Assembly: GCF_034259205.1 (NCBI RefSeq)
Contig: NZ_CP139487.1
Location: 3,534,001 to 3,598,000 of the forward strand
Direction of reading: 5' to 3'
From: Peredibacter starrii
Lineage (GTDB): Bacteria > Bdellovibrionota > Bacteriovoracia > Bacteriovoracales > Bacteriovoracaceae
DNA length: 64,000 nt
The notes under the pieces were generated by a model. The model was not told the origin of the DNA. It did not search any database and saw only the letters and a program-made list of their open reading frames with translations. Position 1 is the stretch's first letter, and the number at the start of each line of letters is the position of its first letter. The position numbers and the translations under genes were made by a program. Below, in pieces: positions 1 to 8,124 of the stretch.

Positions 1-109
1 GAGTCGGCATGAAAAAATGCGGCGGCAACTCATTAAAATCAAAAACAAAAATTCAGTTTTAGCTGCTCAATTTGAAAATCGAGAAGTGTACACTTGGGAG
101 CTGCATTAA
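1..109 (+). CDS. 3' end of a truncated-by-window gene, unknown function
   Basis: An open frame enters from the left edge and stops at TAA 107-109, giving 35 residues. The tail is basic, then ends in an aromatic-rich stretch (residues such as FENREVYTWELH). I do not recognise the family, and the start lies outside the window. A hairpin begins inside its last codons (81-121), so its stop codon sits in the loop. That the frame is coding rests only on its being open and of plausible composition. Confidence 0.35.
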   Translation, partial: SRHEKMRRQLIKIKNKNSVLAAQFENREVYTWELH

Positions 110-121
110 AGTACACTTCTC
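81..121. promoter_or_regulatory. Inverted repeat around the stop codon of the left-edge gene
   Basis: GAGAAGTGTAC at 81-91 is the exact complement of GTACACTTCTC at 111-121, an 11-bp stem with a 19-base loop. The left arm also overlaps a perfect 12-bp palindrome, AAGTGTACACTT (83-94). There is no T-tract, so a classical terminator is not supported. A factor-dependent terminator or a protein-binding palindrome are the alternatives. Confidence 0.5.
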
Positions 122-160
122 CCGCGTCATTTTACTCACTTCAATCACCTCCTTTTAGCG

Positions 161-351
161 TGAGACACTTTTGTGTTTTTCACTCACTACATGCAAGAGC
201 GTGCCAAAGTAATTGGCGAAGCTAGTCAGAAACAAGTTTTTGTTTTGATTCATTTTTGGAGTGAGACAAGTGTTTCACGGTTTTGAGACTGAGACAGTTG
301 TTTCACGAAATTGTGTCGGGCAGTTGTCTCAAACCCGAGACAGTTGTCTCA
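161..351. promoter_or_regulatory. Array of 16-bp pseudo-palindromic sites, consensus TGAGACAGTTGTCTCA
   Basis: The gene-free stretch 110-498 holds this array. Four near-copies of a two-fold symmetric 16-mer start at 262 (13/16 match), 290 (15/16), 316 (13/16) and 336 (15/16), with a lone half-site TGAGACA at 161 and another TGAGACT at 284. Start-to-start spacing is 28, 26 and 20 bp. Symmetric TGAGACA half-sites with a 2-base centre look like binding sites of a dimeric DNA-binding protein. They lie 150-240 bp upstream of the histidine kinase start, so they could control it or a gene to the left. I see no coding frame of note here. Confidence 0.6.
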
Positions 352-498
352 TTCAGAATATGTTATGTAATTTGTTGCAAGTGATTCGCTGCAAGACTAC
401 CACTACTCGCCATAGTAACAGGCCATCGATCTAGTGCAAAAGTACGTTGCCCCTTGAACAGTTTGATCTACTATGAAAGTATCCATACGAGGAATAAC

Positions 499-1623
499 AT
501 GAGCAAGATAACATCAGAAATGCTTCGAAATAAAATTAGTGAAATCATCTATGCATGGGAGGAAAGAGTTCTTCAAGAAGTGCATGCGGCAAAACTGCAA
601 AAAGGTCTTGCGCTCCGTAATTCTCTAAGAGAATTTATTAATCAGTTAGCAGAAGAACTTTCTGATTCAAAAACTCGTTCAAGTAAAGAGGTGGAGGAAG
701 GGAAGCAACTTAGAACTCGTATCGGAAAGCAGCATGGACAAGCAAGGGCAAACAGTATCCTATACACCTTAGACCAACTCATTTATGAATATCATGTTTT
801 GAGACAGGTCATTTTTAAAGTTCTAGAACGAGACCAACCCATTGAGCTTAATGACCGGGAAATTATAACTGAATACATAGAACAGGCAGTAAACGACGCC
901 GCCACGGAGTTTAGCTACACATTAAAGGCTGTTCAAGATCAGCTGTCACGCACACTGGCCCATGATTTAAGAAATCCAATTTCCATTGCCAAAGCAAGTG
1001 CAGAATTAATATTACGTAGACCCGATGACGAAAATAGTTGCATCGACAAAGCAACACGTATCGTATCGAGCATGAGTCGAATTGATAAAATGATACGAGA
1101 CTTATTGGATGCTACCAAAATCAAAGCTGGCGAGCTGCCTAGCATGGATCTTAAAATTTGTGATGTCGATTGGATTTTGAGAGAGGTTGTTCTTGAACTA
1201 AATCTTGCAGAGGCCGAAAAAGTCATCTTGAAATCAAAGGCGCCAATCAACGGTTATTGGAATGAAGATGCTCTTCGAAGGATCACAGAAAACCTCATCA
1301 CTAACGCCATAAAATATGGAAAGACCAAAACTCCAGTTATCGTTTCAGTTCAAGAAAAAGACCACTTTGTATCCATAAATGTCCACAACGATGGTCCTCC
1401 GATTTCAGAACAAGATATGAAAAAACTATTTCAACCTTTCGAGAGAGCGAAATCATCAGAAGGAAAAACTGGCTGGGGCATAGGCCTGACTGTTGTAAAG
1501 ACTTTGGTGGACGCTCTTCATGGAGAAATCACAGTGACAAGTGTCGAAGATGAAGGAACGACATTTTCCATCACACTTCCGATAGATTTTCGAAATGAAA
1601 GGGAAAAGCCAATTTTTCAATAA
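499..1623 (+). CDS. Orphan sensor histidine kinase with RsbRD-type N-terminus
   Basis: A soluble two-component sensor kinase of 374 aa. The N-terminal 130 residues are an all-helical RsbRD/RsbU-type sensor region with a GKQHGQARA motif near residue 77. A HisKA box follows (LAHDLRNP, phospho-acceptor His155), then a HATPase_c domain with N-box ENLITNAIKYG (about 264-274) and G-box GWGIGLTV (about 325). No transmembrane segment or receiver domain is visible, so it should sense a cytoplasmic cue. The ATG at 499 is chosen because GAGGA lies 6 bases upstream; a TTG at 454 is in frame but has no SD. No response regulator gene adjoins it, so its partner is elsewhere. The pseudo-palindrome array at 161-351 lies in its upstream region. 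Confidence 0.9.
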   Translation: MSKITSEMLRNKISEIIYAWEERVLQEVHAAKLQKGLALRNSLREFINQLAEELSDSKTRSSKEVEEGKQLRTRIGKQHGQARANSILYTLDQLIYEYHVLRQVIFKVLERDQPIELNDREIITEYIEQAVNDAATEFSYTLKAVQDQLSRTLAHDLRNPISIAKASAELILRRPDDENSCIDKATRIVSSMSRIDKMIRDLLDATKIKAGELPSMDLKICDVDWILREVVLELNLAEAEKVILKSKAPINGYWNEDALRRITENLITNAIKYGKTKTPVIVSVQEKDHFVSINVHNDGPPISEQDMKKLFQPFERAKSSEGKTGWGIGLTVVKTLVDALHGEITVTSVEDEGTTFSITLPIDFRNEREKPIFQ

Positions 1624-1650
1624 TGACTTCAGCCTCTAATCAAAGCGACA

Positions 1651-1701
1651 GAACTGGTATGTCTTTTTGGCCAGTTACTCGCTAGTTAGTCCATAACTAG
1701 C
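1651..1701 (+). terminator. Stem-loops downstream of the histidine kinase
   Basis: Two small hairpins follow the kinase stop: AACTGG/CCAGTT (1651-1656 with 1671-1676, T-rich loop) and GCTAGTTA/TAACTAGC (1681-1688 with 1694-1701, 5-base loop). Neither has a following run of T. They may mark the 3' end of the kinase message, but a Rho-independent terminator is not proved. Confidence 0.35.
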
Positions 1702-1796
1702 TGAACATAGCCTTCCTCACCAGATTCAATATCCAAGTAAGATTTTCTGAAACTACTGCCAGAATGGCCACGTGCTAGCGATTGAGATGAGCTTAC

Positions 1797-2012
1797 TCAT
1801 GTCTCCCCCTTTTTGTCCTTCACTGAACGATCGATTCCGTACAGATAAACCTTGATTGTACTGAGACTAACCCCACAGTGCTGAGCAAGTTCTTTATTTG
1901 TCCATCCGTGTTGTGCCCGAAGAGTTGCGAGCTTCTTCTGACTGAGGTTGAAAACCTCCCGTTTCCATTGAACCGAGAACACCCTCTTGGCAACAACGGG
2001 GTATTCGACCAC
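1797..2012 (-). CDS. Small helix-turn-helix protein, possibly a fragment
   Basis: A 71-aa frame starting at GTG. Residues about 28-57 form a clear helix-turn-helix of LuxR/GerE or resolvase style: LATLRAQHGWTNKELAQHCG followed by VSLSTIKVYL. The N-terminal 25 residues are not recognised. No SD precedes the GTG, and the open frame continues upstream to an in-frame TGA at about 2050 without a better start codon. The protein may therefore be the remnant of a longer regulator or recombinase. The adjacent GNAT gene is also truncated, which supports local decay. A functional small regulator is possible but unproved. Confidence 0.45.
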   Translation of the reverse strand: MVEYPVVAKRVFSVQWKREVFNLSQKKLATLRAQHGWTNKELAQHCGVSLSTIKVYLYGIDRSVKDKKGET

Positions 2013-2060
2013 TGTAGCGTGAGCTGCACCATTCTCAAAAATTCAATCGCTTACAACTAG

Positions 2061-2375
2061 ACACCACCCCTTACTCTCTCTCTTGAAAACGGCACTTATC
2101 TTCTCAGGACGATGCAAGTTCGAGAACAACTCCAAGGACAAGGCATCGGACGATTAGTACTCCAAGAGTTTGCGAAGCTAGTTCAACAGATGAAACTAAG
2201 CGAAGTTTTATGCATGCCCTATGCACACTTAGAATATTTCTATGGATTGATCGGCTTCAAGAAGTTAGCTCTAAAAGACTCACCTTCTTTTCTTATTGAT
2301 CGGGTAAATAATTTTCACGAACGTCACAAAGACCAAAAAGTCATTATTATGACGTTAGAGCTGAAGGACATTTGA
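2061..2375 (+). pseudogene. 5'-truncated GNAT acetyltransferase
   Basis: The C-terminal part of a GNAT N-acetyltransferase. The acetyl-CoA-binding motif A is present (QLQGQGIG), followed by the C-terminal alpha/beta half with an FYGLIGF beta-bulge region. An ATG at 2112 is in frame, but family-like sequence continues upstream of it (LENGTYLLRTM just before QVREQ), back to a TAG at 2058. The N-terminal half of the fold, about 60-70 residues, is missing. The remnant is about 105 codons against the usual 140-160. No SD precedes 2112. I read it as a decayed gene; expression of the 87-aa tail cannot be excluded. Confidence 0.65.
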
Positions 2376-2398
2376 AGTTCACAATTTGTGACTTCAAA
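2371..2398. promoter_or_regulatory. Palindrome upstream of the ORF6N gene (copy 1)
   Basis: TTTGAAGT (2371-2378) and ACTTCAAA (2391-2398) flank a core containing TCACAATTTGTG, making a 28-bp near-perfect palindrome. The GNAT remnant's TGA (2373-2375) lies inside it. The same outer arms and CAATTTG core recur inside the ORF6N gene at 2698-2726, so this is probably a specific recognition site rather than only a terminator. Confidence 0.55.
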
Positions 2399-2483
2399 AT
2401 ATTAATTATCAGATTTCAAATCCGAAAGTTTCATCAAGTGAATGTGGGATTTTATTGAACCTTTCTCGCTGAAAGATATAGCT

Positions 2484-2503
2484 TGCTCCATTTCGCAGGA
2501 GCA
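2484..2503 (+). promoter_or_regulatory. Hairpin masking the SD of the ORF6N gene
   Basis: TGCTCC (2484-2489) pairs with GGAGCA (2498-2503) around an 8-base loop. The 3' arm is the SD (AGGAG) of the ATG at 2508. This 6-bp stem is one of the weaker members of the SD-masking hairpin set seen across the window. Confidence 0.45.
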
Positions 2504-2507
2504 TTTT

Positions 2508-3020
2508 ATGGACGACATCAGATTATCAAACATTGAGAGGATGATCTACGTAATCAGGGGACAGAAGGTTATGCTAGACTCTGATCTAGCTGAACTTTAT
2601 CAAGTTGAAACCAAGCAACTCAACCGTCAGGTAAGAAGAAACATTCTGAGATTTCCTGCAGATTTTATGTTCCAGCTTACTTCGGAAGAATATGAAGTTT
2701 TGAAGTGCCAATTTGGCACTTCAAAAACGGGTAGCGGAGGTAAACAAAAGTTACCATTGGTATTTACTGAAAATGGAGTTGCCATGCTATCCGGAATCCT
2801 CAATTCAGAGAGGGCCATACTAGTAAATATTGCAATCATGAGAATCTTTACGCGTCTTAGAAGTTTTTTGCTTTTGGAACAAGAATTAAAAACCGAGATT
2901 TCGAACTTAAAGAAAGGAACCAGTGGAATGTTTAAAGTAGTCTTTGAAAGACTGGACTCTCTAGAAGAAGCTACCCCTTCCCTCAAGCCAAACCGCAAGA
3001 AAATTGGTCTTAAAAACTGA
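2508..3020 (+). CDS. ORF6N-domain DNA-binding protein
   Basis: A 170-aa protein whose first 100 residues match the ORF6N domain found in phage antirepressor-like and chromosomal proteins: IYVIRGQKVMLDSDLAELY, then RRNILRFPADFMFQL, QFGTS and FTENGVAML. The remaining 60 residues are a predicted coiled coil. Such proteins are thought to bind DNA; the role here is unknown. The ATG at 2508 is preferred over 2442 because AGGAG lies 5 bases upstream of it. The codons for LKCQFGTSK coincide with a perfect 29-bp DNA palindrome (2698-2726) that resembles the palindrome just upstream of the gene (2371-2398), which suggests autoregulation or targeting. It sits in an accessory, partly decayed region. Confidence 0.85.
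   Translation: MDDIRLSNIERMIYVIRGQKVMLDSDLAELYQVETKQLNRQVRRNILRFPADFMFQLTSEEYEVLKCQFGTSKTGSGGKQKLPLVFTENGVAMLSGILNSERAILVNIAIMRIFTRLRSFLLLEQELKTEISNLKKGTSGMFKVVFERLDSLEEATPSLKPNRKKIGLKN
2698..2726. repeat. Perfect palindrome inside the ORF6N gene (copy 2)
   Basis: The arm TTTTGAAGTGCCAA and its exact complement TTGGCACTTCAAAA flank a central T, 29 bp in all with no mismatch. It is in frame with LKCQFGTSK of the ORF6N domain. It shares TTTGAAGT arms and the CAATTTG core with the upstream palindrome at 2371-2398, differing only in the 2-4 bases between arm and core. Confidence 0.7.
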
Positions 3021-3089
3021 TTTCAAGGCAAGAAGTTCGACACTCGTTAAGTCGGATGCACCATTTTTCTTGTTTCAGGCATTTATTCA

Positions 3090-3126
3090 TTGACACTGCT
3101 ACGTCCTCTCAAACTAAAATTTCCAG
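3090..3126 (+). promoter_or_regulatory. Promoter giving a probably leaderless S66 peptidase message
   Basis: TTGACA (3090-3095) and TAAAAT (3115-3120) are spaced by 19 bases. The -10 ends 6 bases before the ATG at 3127 and no SD is present, so transcription probably begins at or next to the start codon. Confidence 0.45.
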
Positions 3127-4122
3127 ATGAAAATCATTAAGCCTAATCGATTACAACCAGGACAAAACTTAGGCGTTGTTGCTCTCTCAACTCCGGCAAA
3201 AACATTGAAACCTGAATATAGAGAAAGAGCTTACAAAAGAATAAAAGAATTATTTGGTCTCAACATCATTGAAGCTCCAAATCTTGATCAACAAACAGGC
3301 CATACAGCAGGAACGATAAAAGACAGAGTTAAATCACTCCACGAATTCTTTAGGCGAAAAGACATCCATGGAATTATGTCTTTTTGGGGAGGATTCAATA
3401 CTCACCAAGTTCTTGAGTATCTGGACTATGAGCTAATTCAAGCAAATCCCAAAGTGCTTATTGGATATTCCGACACAACAAATTTGTTATCGGCCATCAC
3501 TCAAAAAACAGGGCTCGTTACTTTTAATGGTCCTGCAATTATTACTTTTGCCAAACCAACAGTACCTGATGAAACAATTGAATGTTTTAGAAGTTTGGTT
3601 ATGGAAAATAATTCTTCTTATACTTATCCTGTTTCAAAAAGGTTTTCTGATAACCAATGGTGGATTGAAGATAAAATGGATTTCTCAACGAACCCAGGTC
3701 TTCAAACTTATAAAAAAGGAAAAGCAGAAGGAAGAATTGTTGGTGGTAACATTGGTACTCTATTATTGCTTGCAGGCACTCCTTACTTCCCTTCCATGAA
3801 AGGAAAAATTCTTTTTATCGAAGAAGATGAATCTGAGAATCCGAAGACTCTGGATCGTTACTTCACACAATTGAGACAAATGGGTGTATTTGACAAAATT
3901 AACGGTATGGTGATCGGAAGATTCGCTAGAAGTGTTGGGCTTGCTGACACCGACAACTTAAACATGATTCTGAAAGATGCACTCAAGGGTTACAACTTTC
4001 CTGTGATAGCCGAATTCGACATGGGACATACTGATCCAATAATGACAGTGCCAGTTGGAGCAAAAGTCTCTATCGATACAAATAAGAAAAAAATTTTAAT
4101 TACTGAAACAGTCACTAAATAG
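3127..4122 (+). CDS. S66-family LD-carboxypeptidase / MccF-like serine peptidase
   Basis: A 331-aa cytoplasmic member of peptidase family S66, whose members remove the terminal D-Ala from the L,D-bond of murein tetrapeptides during recycling, or cleave microcin-like acyl adenylates (MccF). The nucleophile elbow GYSD gives Ser115. The catalytic partners are expected at Glu232/233 (FIEEDESE) and His301 (DMGHTDP). Length and the segment order GYSDTTNLL, GGNIGTLL, LFIEEDES fit the family. No signal peptide is seen. It stands alone, with a probably leaderless promoter upstream. Whether it acts on murein or on an antibiotic peptide cannot be told from sequence. Confidence 0.88.
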   Translation: MKIIKPNRLQPGQNLGVVALSTPAKTLKPEYRERAYKRIKELFGLNIIEAPNLDQQTGHTAGTIKDRVKSLHEFFRRKDIHGIMSFWGGFNTHQVLEYLDYELIQANPKVLIGYSDTTNLLSAITQKTGLVTFNGPAIITFAKPTVPDETIECFRSLVMENNSSYTYPVSKRFSDNQWWIEDKMDFSTNPGLQTYKKGKAEGRIVGGNIGTLLLLAGTPYFPSMKGKILFIEEDESENPKTLDRYFTQLRQMGVFDKINGMVIGRFARSVGLADTDNLNMILKDALKGYNFPVIAEFDMGHTDPIMTVPVGAKVSIDTNKKKILITETVTK

Positions 4123-4406
4123 CTGGCCCCTACATAGGCCATATCCTTCGATTAAATCGCGGAAAATCTGCCCAATATTCGGGCCTAAATCGCTATATTC
4201 GATTGATTTCTCCTCTCTAAAATCTTTAGCTATAAGTGCCCTCTCCAAGGCATAACTGCTCCAACCTGCTCCACAGGCGCAAACTCATTAACTTACCCTC
4301 TGAAACCAATCTTTAGTTTATTTCCACTATGACAAAATCTGAATGAGGCTAAAATAAAGTTAAATTAAATTTAATAAGCCAGGTGTCTCGTTCGATAAAG
4401 GATCTG

Positions 4407-7400
4407 ATGAAATTATTCTTTCTCGTATTATTAGCGGCCATCTCTTCTTGTACGCCAGTAGGTCAACAAACTGAATTGGAGTTCAAGGATAAATCTAATA
4501 GCCCTAAAGATGCCATGACAGTAATGACTGAGAATTGTATGAGTTGCCACCAAGCAGACTCTGGAAGGGCCTTTACCATCTCCAACAATTCAAAAGCTCA
4601 AGACTTCATCGATCAAGGTATGATCGTTCCAGGTAAGTCGGCACAGTCAGTTTTAGTTCAGCGAATGAAGTTTTCAGGTGGCAACAATGCAAACATGCCA
4701 CAACAGAATACCGAGTTTTCAAGAGATGATTACAACATAGTCGTAAAATGGATTGATAGCTTAGAGGTAATTAATGTACCCAAGCCTCAAATCACAATTC
4801 AGTCCCCTACCACAAATTCATCTTTCAAAAGCACGGTAGTCGTTAAAGGGACCTGTACTTCAGATCTTGAAATTGAGATCACATCGGGAATTACATCTCT
4901 TGGAACAGTCGGATGTATCAATCAGCAATTTGAAAAAGAAATAACTATAGCGGGTGCTGACGGTACGAAGGTTATTAAACTTACTCAGGCCAATGAAATT
5001 GGGGAAAGTGCAGAGGCCAGTGTTACAGTTATTAAAGATAACGTAGCACCAGTTATTCAAGTCATCCAACCTGTGGCAAATACAACAGTTTATGAGAACA
5101 CAGTTCAACTCACAGGTGTTTGTGAAGCATCGTTAAACTTACAAATCACTTTTGCGCAGCTACAAAAAACCATCCTGTGTCCTGATGACGGAAGGTTCAG
5201 TGATTCTCTAACGGGTATTAATACCGATGGAGAGAAACCAATACGACTTCAACAGACAGATAGAGCGGGAAACTCAACCACACTCAATACTAGCTTCATT
5301 AAAGCAACGAGAGTGGCACAGGCCCCGGTTATAACGATCACTTCTCCGATGTCGGGAACATCGTTTCAACAAAGCGTAACCGTTGCTGGTAGTTGTGAAG
5401 CGAATATCCAAGTTGTCGTATCAGGGGATGTAGCGGCCAATAGTAGTTTTACATGTCCTTCAAACGGACAATACAGCAGGGCCCTGACATTAAATTCTCC
5501 AGATGGAGTGAAGACCCTGACCCTTCAACAAACTAAAAACGCCATCTCGACCCAAGTAAGCTTATCCGTATACCGGGACACACAAAGACCAACACTGGCC
5601 ATCACATCACCAGCAAACTTGAGTCATACTCGTTCTTCATTAACCGTTTCTGGTAATTGTGAAGTCGGATTACCTGTCGTGCTTAGTGCTACTGGATTAA
5701 GTAACGTCAATGTAACTTGTACTCAAGGACAATTCTCTAGGGCACTTGTTTTAAATTCTGCTGATGGAGTTAAGGCCATCTCTGTTACTCAAACAGATGC
5801 TGCACAAAACTCTACGACTTCAACGATCTCAGTTACATTAGATACCACTCCTCCATTAATTACTCTCAGTTCTCCTATGGCCAATGCCACAACGATTGCA
5901 ACGAGCGTAGTTGTGTCCGGGACATGTGAACAAAACCTCGTTGTTAGAATCTCTCAATCAACTTACGCTGCAACGGTAAACTGTACCAATTCGGCATTCA
6001 GTACCACGTTTACGTTTTCTTCAGGCTTAGGAGAAAAAACGATCTCTGTAACTCAGACCGATCTGGCAGGTAATGCTTTTGAGCAATTAGTAAAGGTAAC
6101 CAGAGTCGGCGACAGTAACAATTATGCCGCTTCAGCACATGAAGTTTTAAAGACCAGATGTATCGGATGTCACTCAGCCGGATGGGAAACTCAACTTAAT
6201 AATGCTAGTGACCTTCAACAACTTGTTTCACTACAGAAGATCATTCCTGGAGACCCTGAAAAGTCACCAGTTATTATGAGAATGTATTTTGGCCCGAACC
6301 ATTCCAACAATGCTGTAAGCAAAATGCCTCCCGTAGCTTCTCAAGAGTATCAGGGCTTTAACATTCACGAATATCAAGCGGTCTATAATTACATTACTTC
6401 AATAAAACCAGCTCCTGGAACAGGGAATGACACGCCATTTGTTTGTGATACAAACGCAGCACCATCCCTCAATCCTTTAAAACGTCTCACTAAGATTCAG
6501 TACACTAATACTCTTAGAGATCTTCTGAAGCGCGCTTTCACAACTACTGTGGTCGACAGTATTATGACTAATCTAGCTGTACCACTAAGTACGATCCCTA
6601 GTGACGAAGCTAAGCACGACTTCCCAGGATTGGACAATCAAGTTACCAGCTCACACATCGGTGGGCATCTGGATGTGGCAATCGCTTTTGCCCAAGAAGT
6701 GACTTCAACAAGTTCTCGTCTAACAACATTTGTTGGTGAAGCGTGTGCTGAAACTTATTCAGACGTTAACTGTAGAAATCGTTTTATTGATCGCTTTGGG
6801 CCAATTGTTCTTAGACATCCACTTACTGTAGAAGAAAGAGATAAATTTAGAGCAGATGCTACTGCTTTGACTTCTTACTCTGATCTTATCGCAGTCTTCC
6901 TTATGGAATCTGACTTCCTTTATCATACTGAGTTCCGTGGAACTCCAATTGCAGGAAATGAATCTCAGTTAAAGCTTACCCCTCATGAACTAGCTAACAG
7001 AATCTCTTACCTCTTCTTCCAGTCTATGCCGGATACTGATTTAAGAAACGCTGCAGACTTAGGAACGATTACCACACAATTTGAAACTGTCGTAAACGAC
7101 GCTTATACTCGTGCACAAACTAAGACATTCTCTGTTTCTAATACAACAAGGAATGCTTTCGGCCATTTTATGAGCGGTTGGCTACAATTAGATGAAACTC
7201 CAACTATGCAGTCCTTGAATGCCTCAAGCTTGAACGCGACTCTGGGTATCGCCTACCCGAATAAAAACACTGCACTCCCAAGTAATATGGACTTATCTGC
7301 GTATCGCTCTGAACTCGTTCAAGAGATGATGGATATGTTTAATTACTACGCTTATACGGGCAACGGAGATATGTATGATCTTCTGACCTCGAATGTTTCA

Positions 7401-8111
7401 TTTGCTAAAGGTACCAATCTGGCAAAAGCATACGGAGTGGCGGTCTGGAACGGAAGTACATCTAATTTAGTGACTTTCCCAAGTACTGAACGATCTGGGA
7501 TTTTGACTCGGGCCGGATTTCATTTTCATGCTGGTATCTTGTCCAGACCGATTTTGAAAGGCGTGAAAGTCATGAAGAAAATCCTGTGTGAGGACATCCA
7601 AGCACCGGCAAACAACACAGCTCCAGAAGGTGTTGTTATTGAAGCTGACTTTACTGTACGTGAAAAGACCCACGCCCTTACTCAGATTGAGGGAACATCA
7701 TGTGTTTCATGTCACCAAAGAATTAATCCACTGGGCTTTGCTACGGAGGACTATGATGTTTTCGGAAGACACAGATCCGTAGAGCACATCATTGATTACG
7801 CCGCAGGTTCAACTGTTGCTATAAAAAATGTGGATGCTTCAGCAATTCCTCAAATTAACATTTCTGATACGACTTCCGTATCAGGTGGTGTTCAGTTATC
7901 AAAAATCATCGCCGACTCTGGCAAGGCCGAAGCTTGTATCGTGAGAAACTTTCATAAATATACATATCGTCAAAAAGAAAACCTCTCAAAAGACGCTTGT
8001 AGTTTAGAGTTTATGTATCGTGAGCACAAAACGGGTGGTCTGAAAGGTATGATGACTGGGGTTGTGAGATCTCCGGCTTTTTCAATTCGATACCATGATG
8101 GTGAAGAATAA
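4407..8111 (+). CDS. Large cytochrome-c-like lipoprotein with Ig-like repeats and DUF1587/1592/1588/1585-type domains
   Basis: An outer-envelope lipoprotein of 1234 aa. The signal peptide ends in lipobox AISSC (Cys15). CxxCH haem motifs occur at C44-MSC-H48, about 585 (CIGCH) and about 1099 (CVSCH). Between the first two, residues about 126-566 hold five Ig-like repeats of about 88 aa, each with a Cys pair (GxCE early, C mid-domain). The C-terminal 600 residues follow the DUF1587/1595/1592/1588/1585 order known from planctomycete and myxobacterial proteins (PLKRLTKIQYTNTLRDLL, INPLGFATEDYDVFGR, KYTYRQ). The ATG at 4407 has AAGGA at proper spacing; a GTG at 4383 is the alternative. The DUF1552 gene 13 bases downstream is its usual partner. 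Electron transfer or envelope polymer handling is inferred; no function is established. Confidence 0.85.
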   Translation: MKLFFLVLLAAISSCTPVGQQTELEFKDKSNSPKDAMTVMTENCMSCHQADSGRAFTISNNSKAQDFIDQGMIVPGKSAQSVLVQRMKFSGGNNANMPQQNTEFSRDDYNIVVKWIDSLEVINVPKPQITIQSPTTNSSFKSTVVVKGTCTSDLEIEITSGITSLGTVGCINQQFEKEITIAGADGTKVIKLTQANEIGESAEASVTVIKDNVAPVIQVIQPVANTTVYENTVQLTGVCEASLNLQITFAQLQKTILCPDDGRFSDSLTGINTDGEKPIRLQQTDRAGNSTTLNTSFIKATRVAQAPVITITSPMSGTSFQQSVTVAGSCEANIQVVVSGDVAANSSFTCPSNGQYSRALTLNSPDGVKTLTLQQTKNAISTQVSLSVYRDTQRPTLAITSPANLSHTRSSLTVSGNCEVGLPVVLSATGLSNVNVTCTQGQFSRALVLNSADGVKAISVTQTDAAQNSTTSTISVTLDTTPPLITLSSPMANATTIATSVVVSGTCEQNLVVRISQSTYAATVNCTNSAFSTTFTFSSGLGEKTISVTQTDLAGNAFEQLVKVTRVGDSNNYAASAHEVLKTRCIGCHSAGWETQLNNASDLQQLVSLQKIIPGDPEKSPVIMRMYFGPNHSNNAVSKMPPVASQEYQGFNIHEYQAVYNYITSIKPAPGTGNDTPFVCDTNAAPSLNPLKRLTKIQYTNTLRDLLKRAFTTTVVDSIMTNLAVPLSTIPSDEAKHDFPGLDNQVTSSHIGGHLDVAIAFAQEVTSTSSRLTTFVGEACAETYSDVNCRNRFIDRFGPIVLRHPLTVEERDKFRADATALTSYSDLIAVFLMESDFLYHTEFRGTPIAGNESQLKLTPHELANRISYLFFQSMPDTDLRNAADLGTITTQFETVVNDAYTRAQTKTFSVSNTTRNAFGHFMSGWLQLDETPTMQSLNASSLNATLGIAYPNKNTALPSNMDLSAYRSELVQEMMDMFNYYAYTGNGDMYDLLTSNVSFAKGTNLAKAYGVAVWNGSTSNLVTFPSTERSGILTRAGFHFHAGILSRPILKGVKVMKKILCEDIQAPANNTAPEGVVIEADFTVREKTHALTQIEGTSCVSCHQRINPLGFATEDYDVFGRHRSVEHIIDYAAGSTVAIKNVDASAIPQINISDTTSVSGGVQLSKIIADSGKAEACIVRNFHKYTYRQKENLSKDACSLEFMYREHKTGGLKGMMTGVVRSPAFSIRYHDGEE

Positions 8112-8124
8112 ATAAGGGATTAGA

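Noticed and set aside
161-351. Repeat cluster considered as a CRISPR array or replication iterons
   Set aside because: Copies are symmetric, only 16 bp, with 4-12-base gaps and irregular spacing. No cas or rep gene is present.
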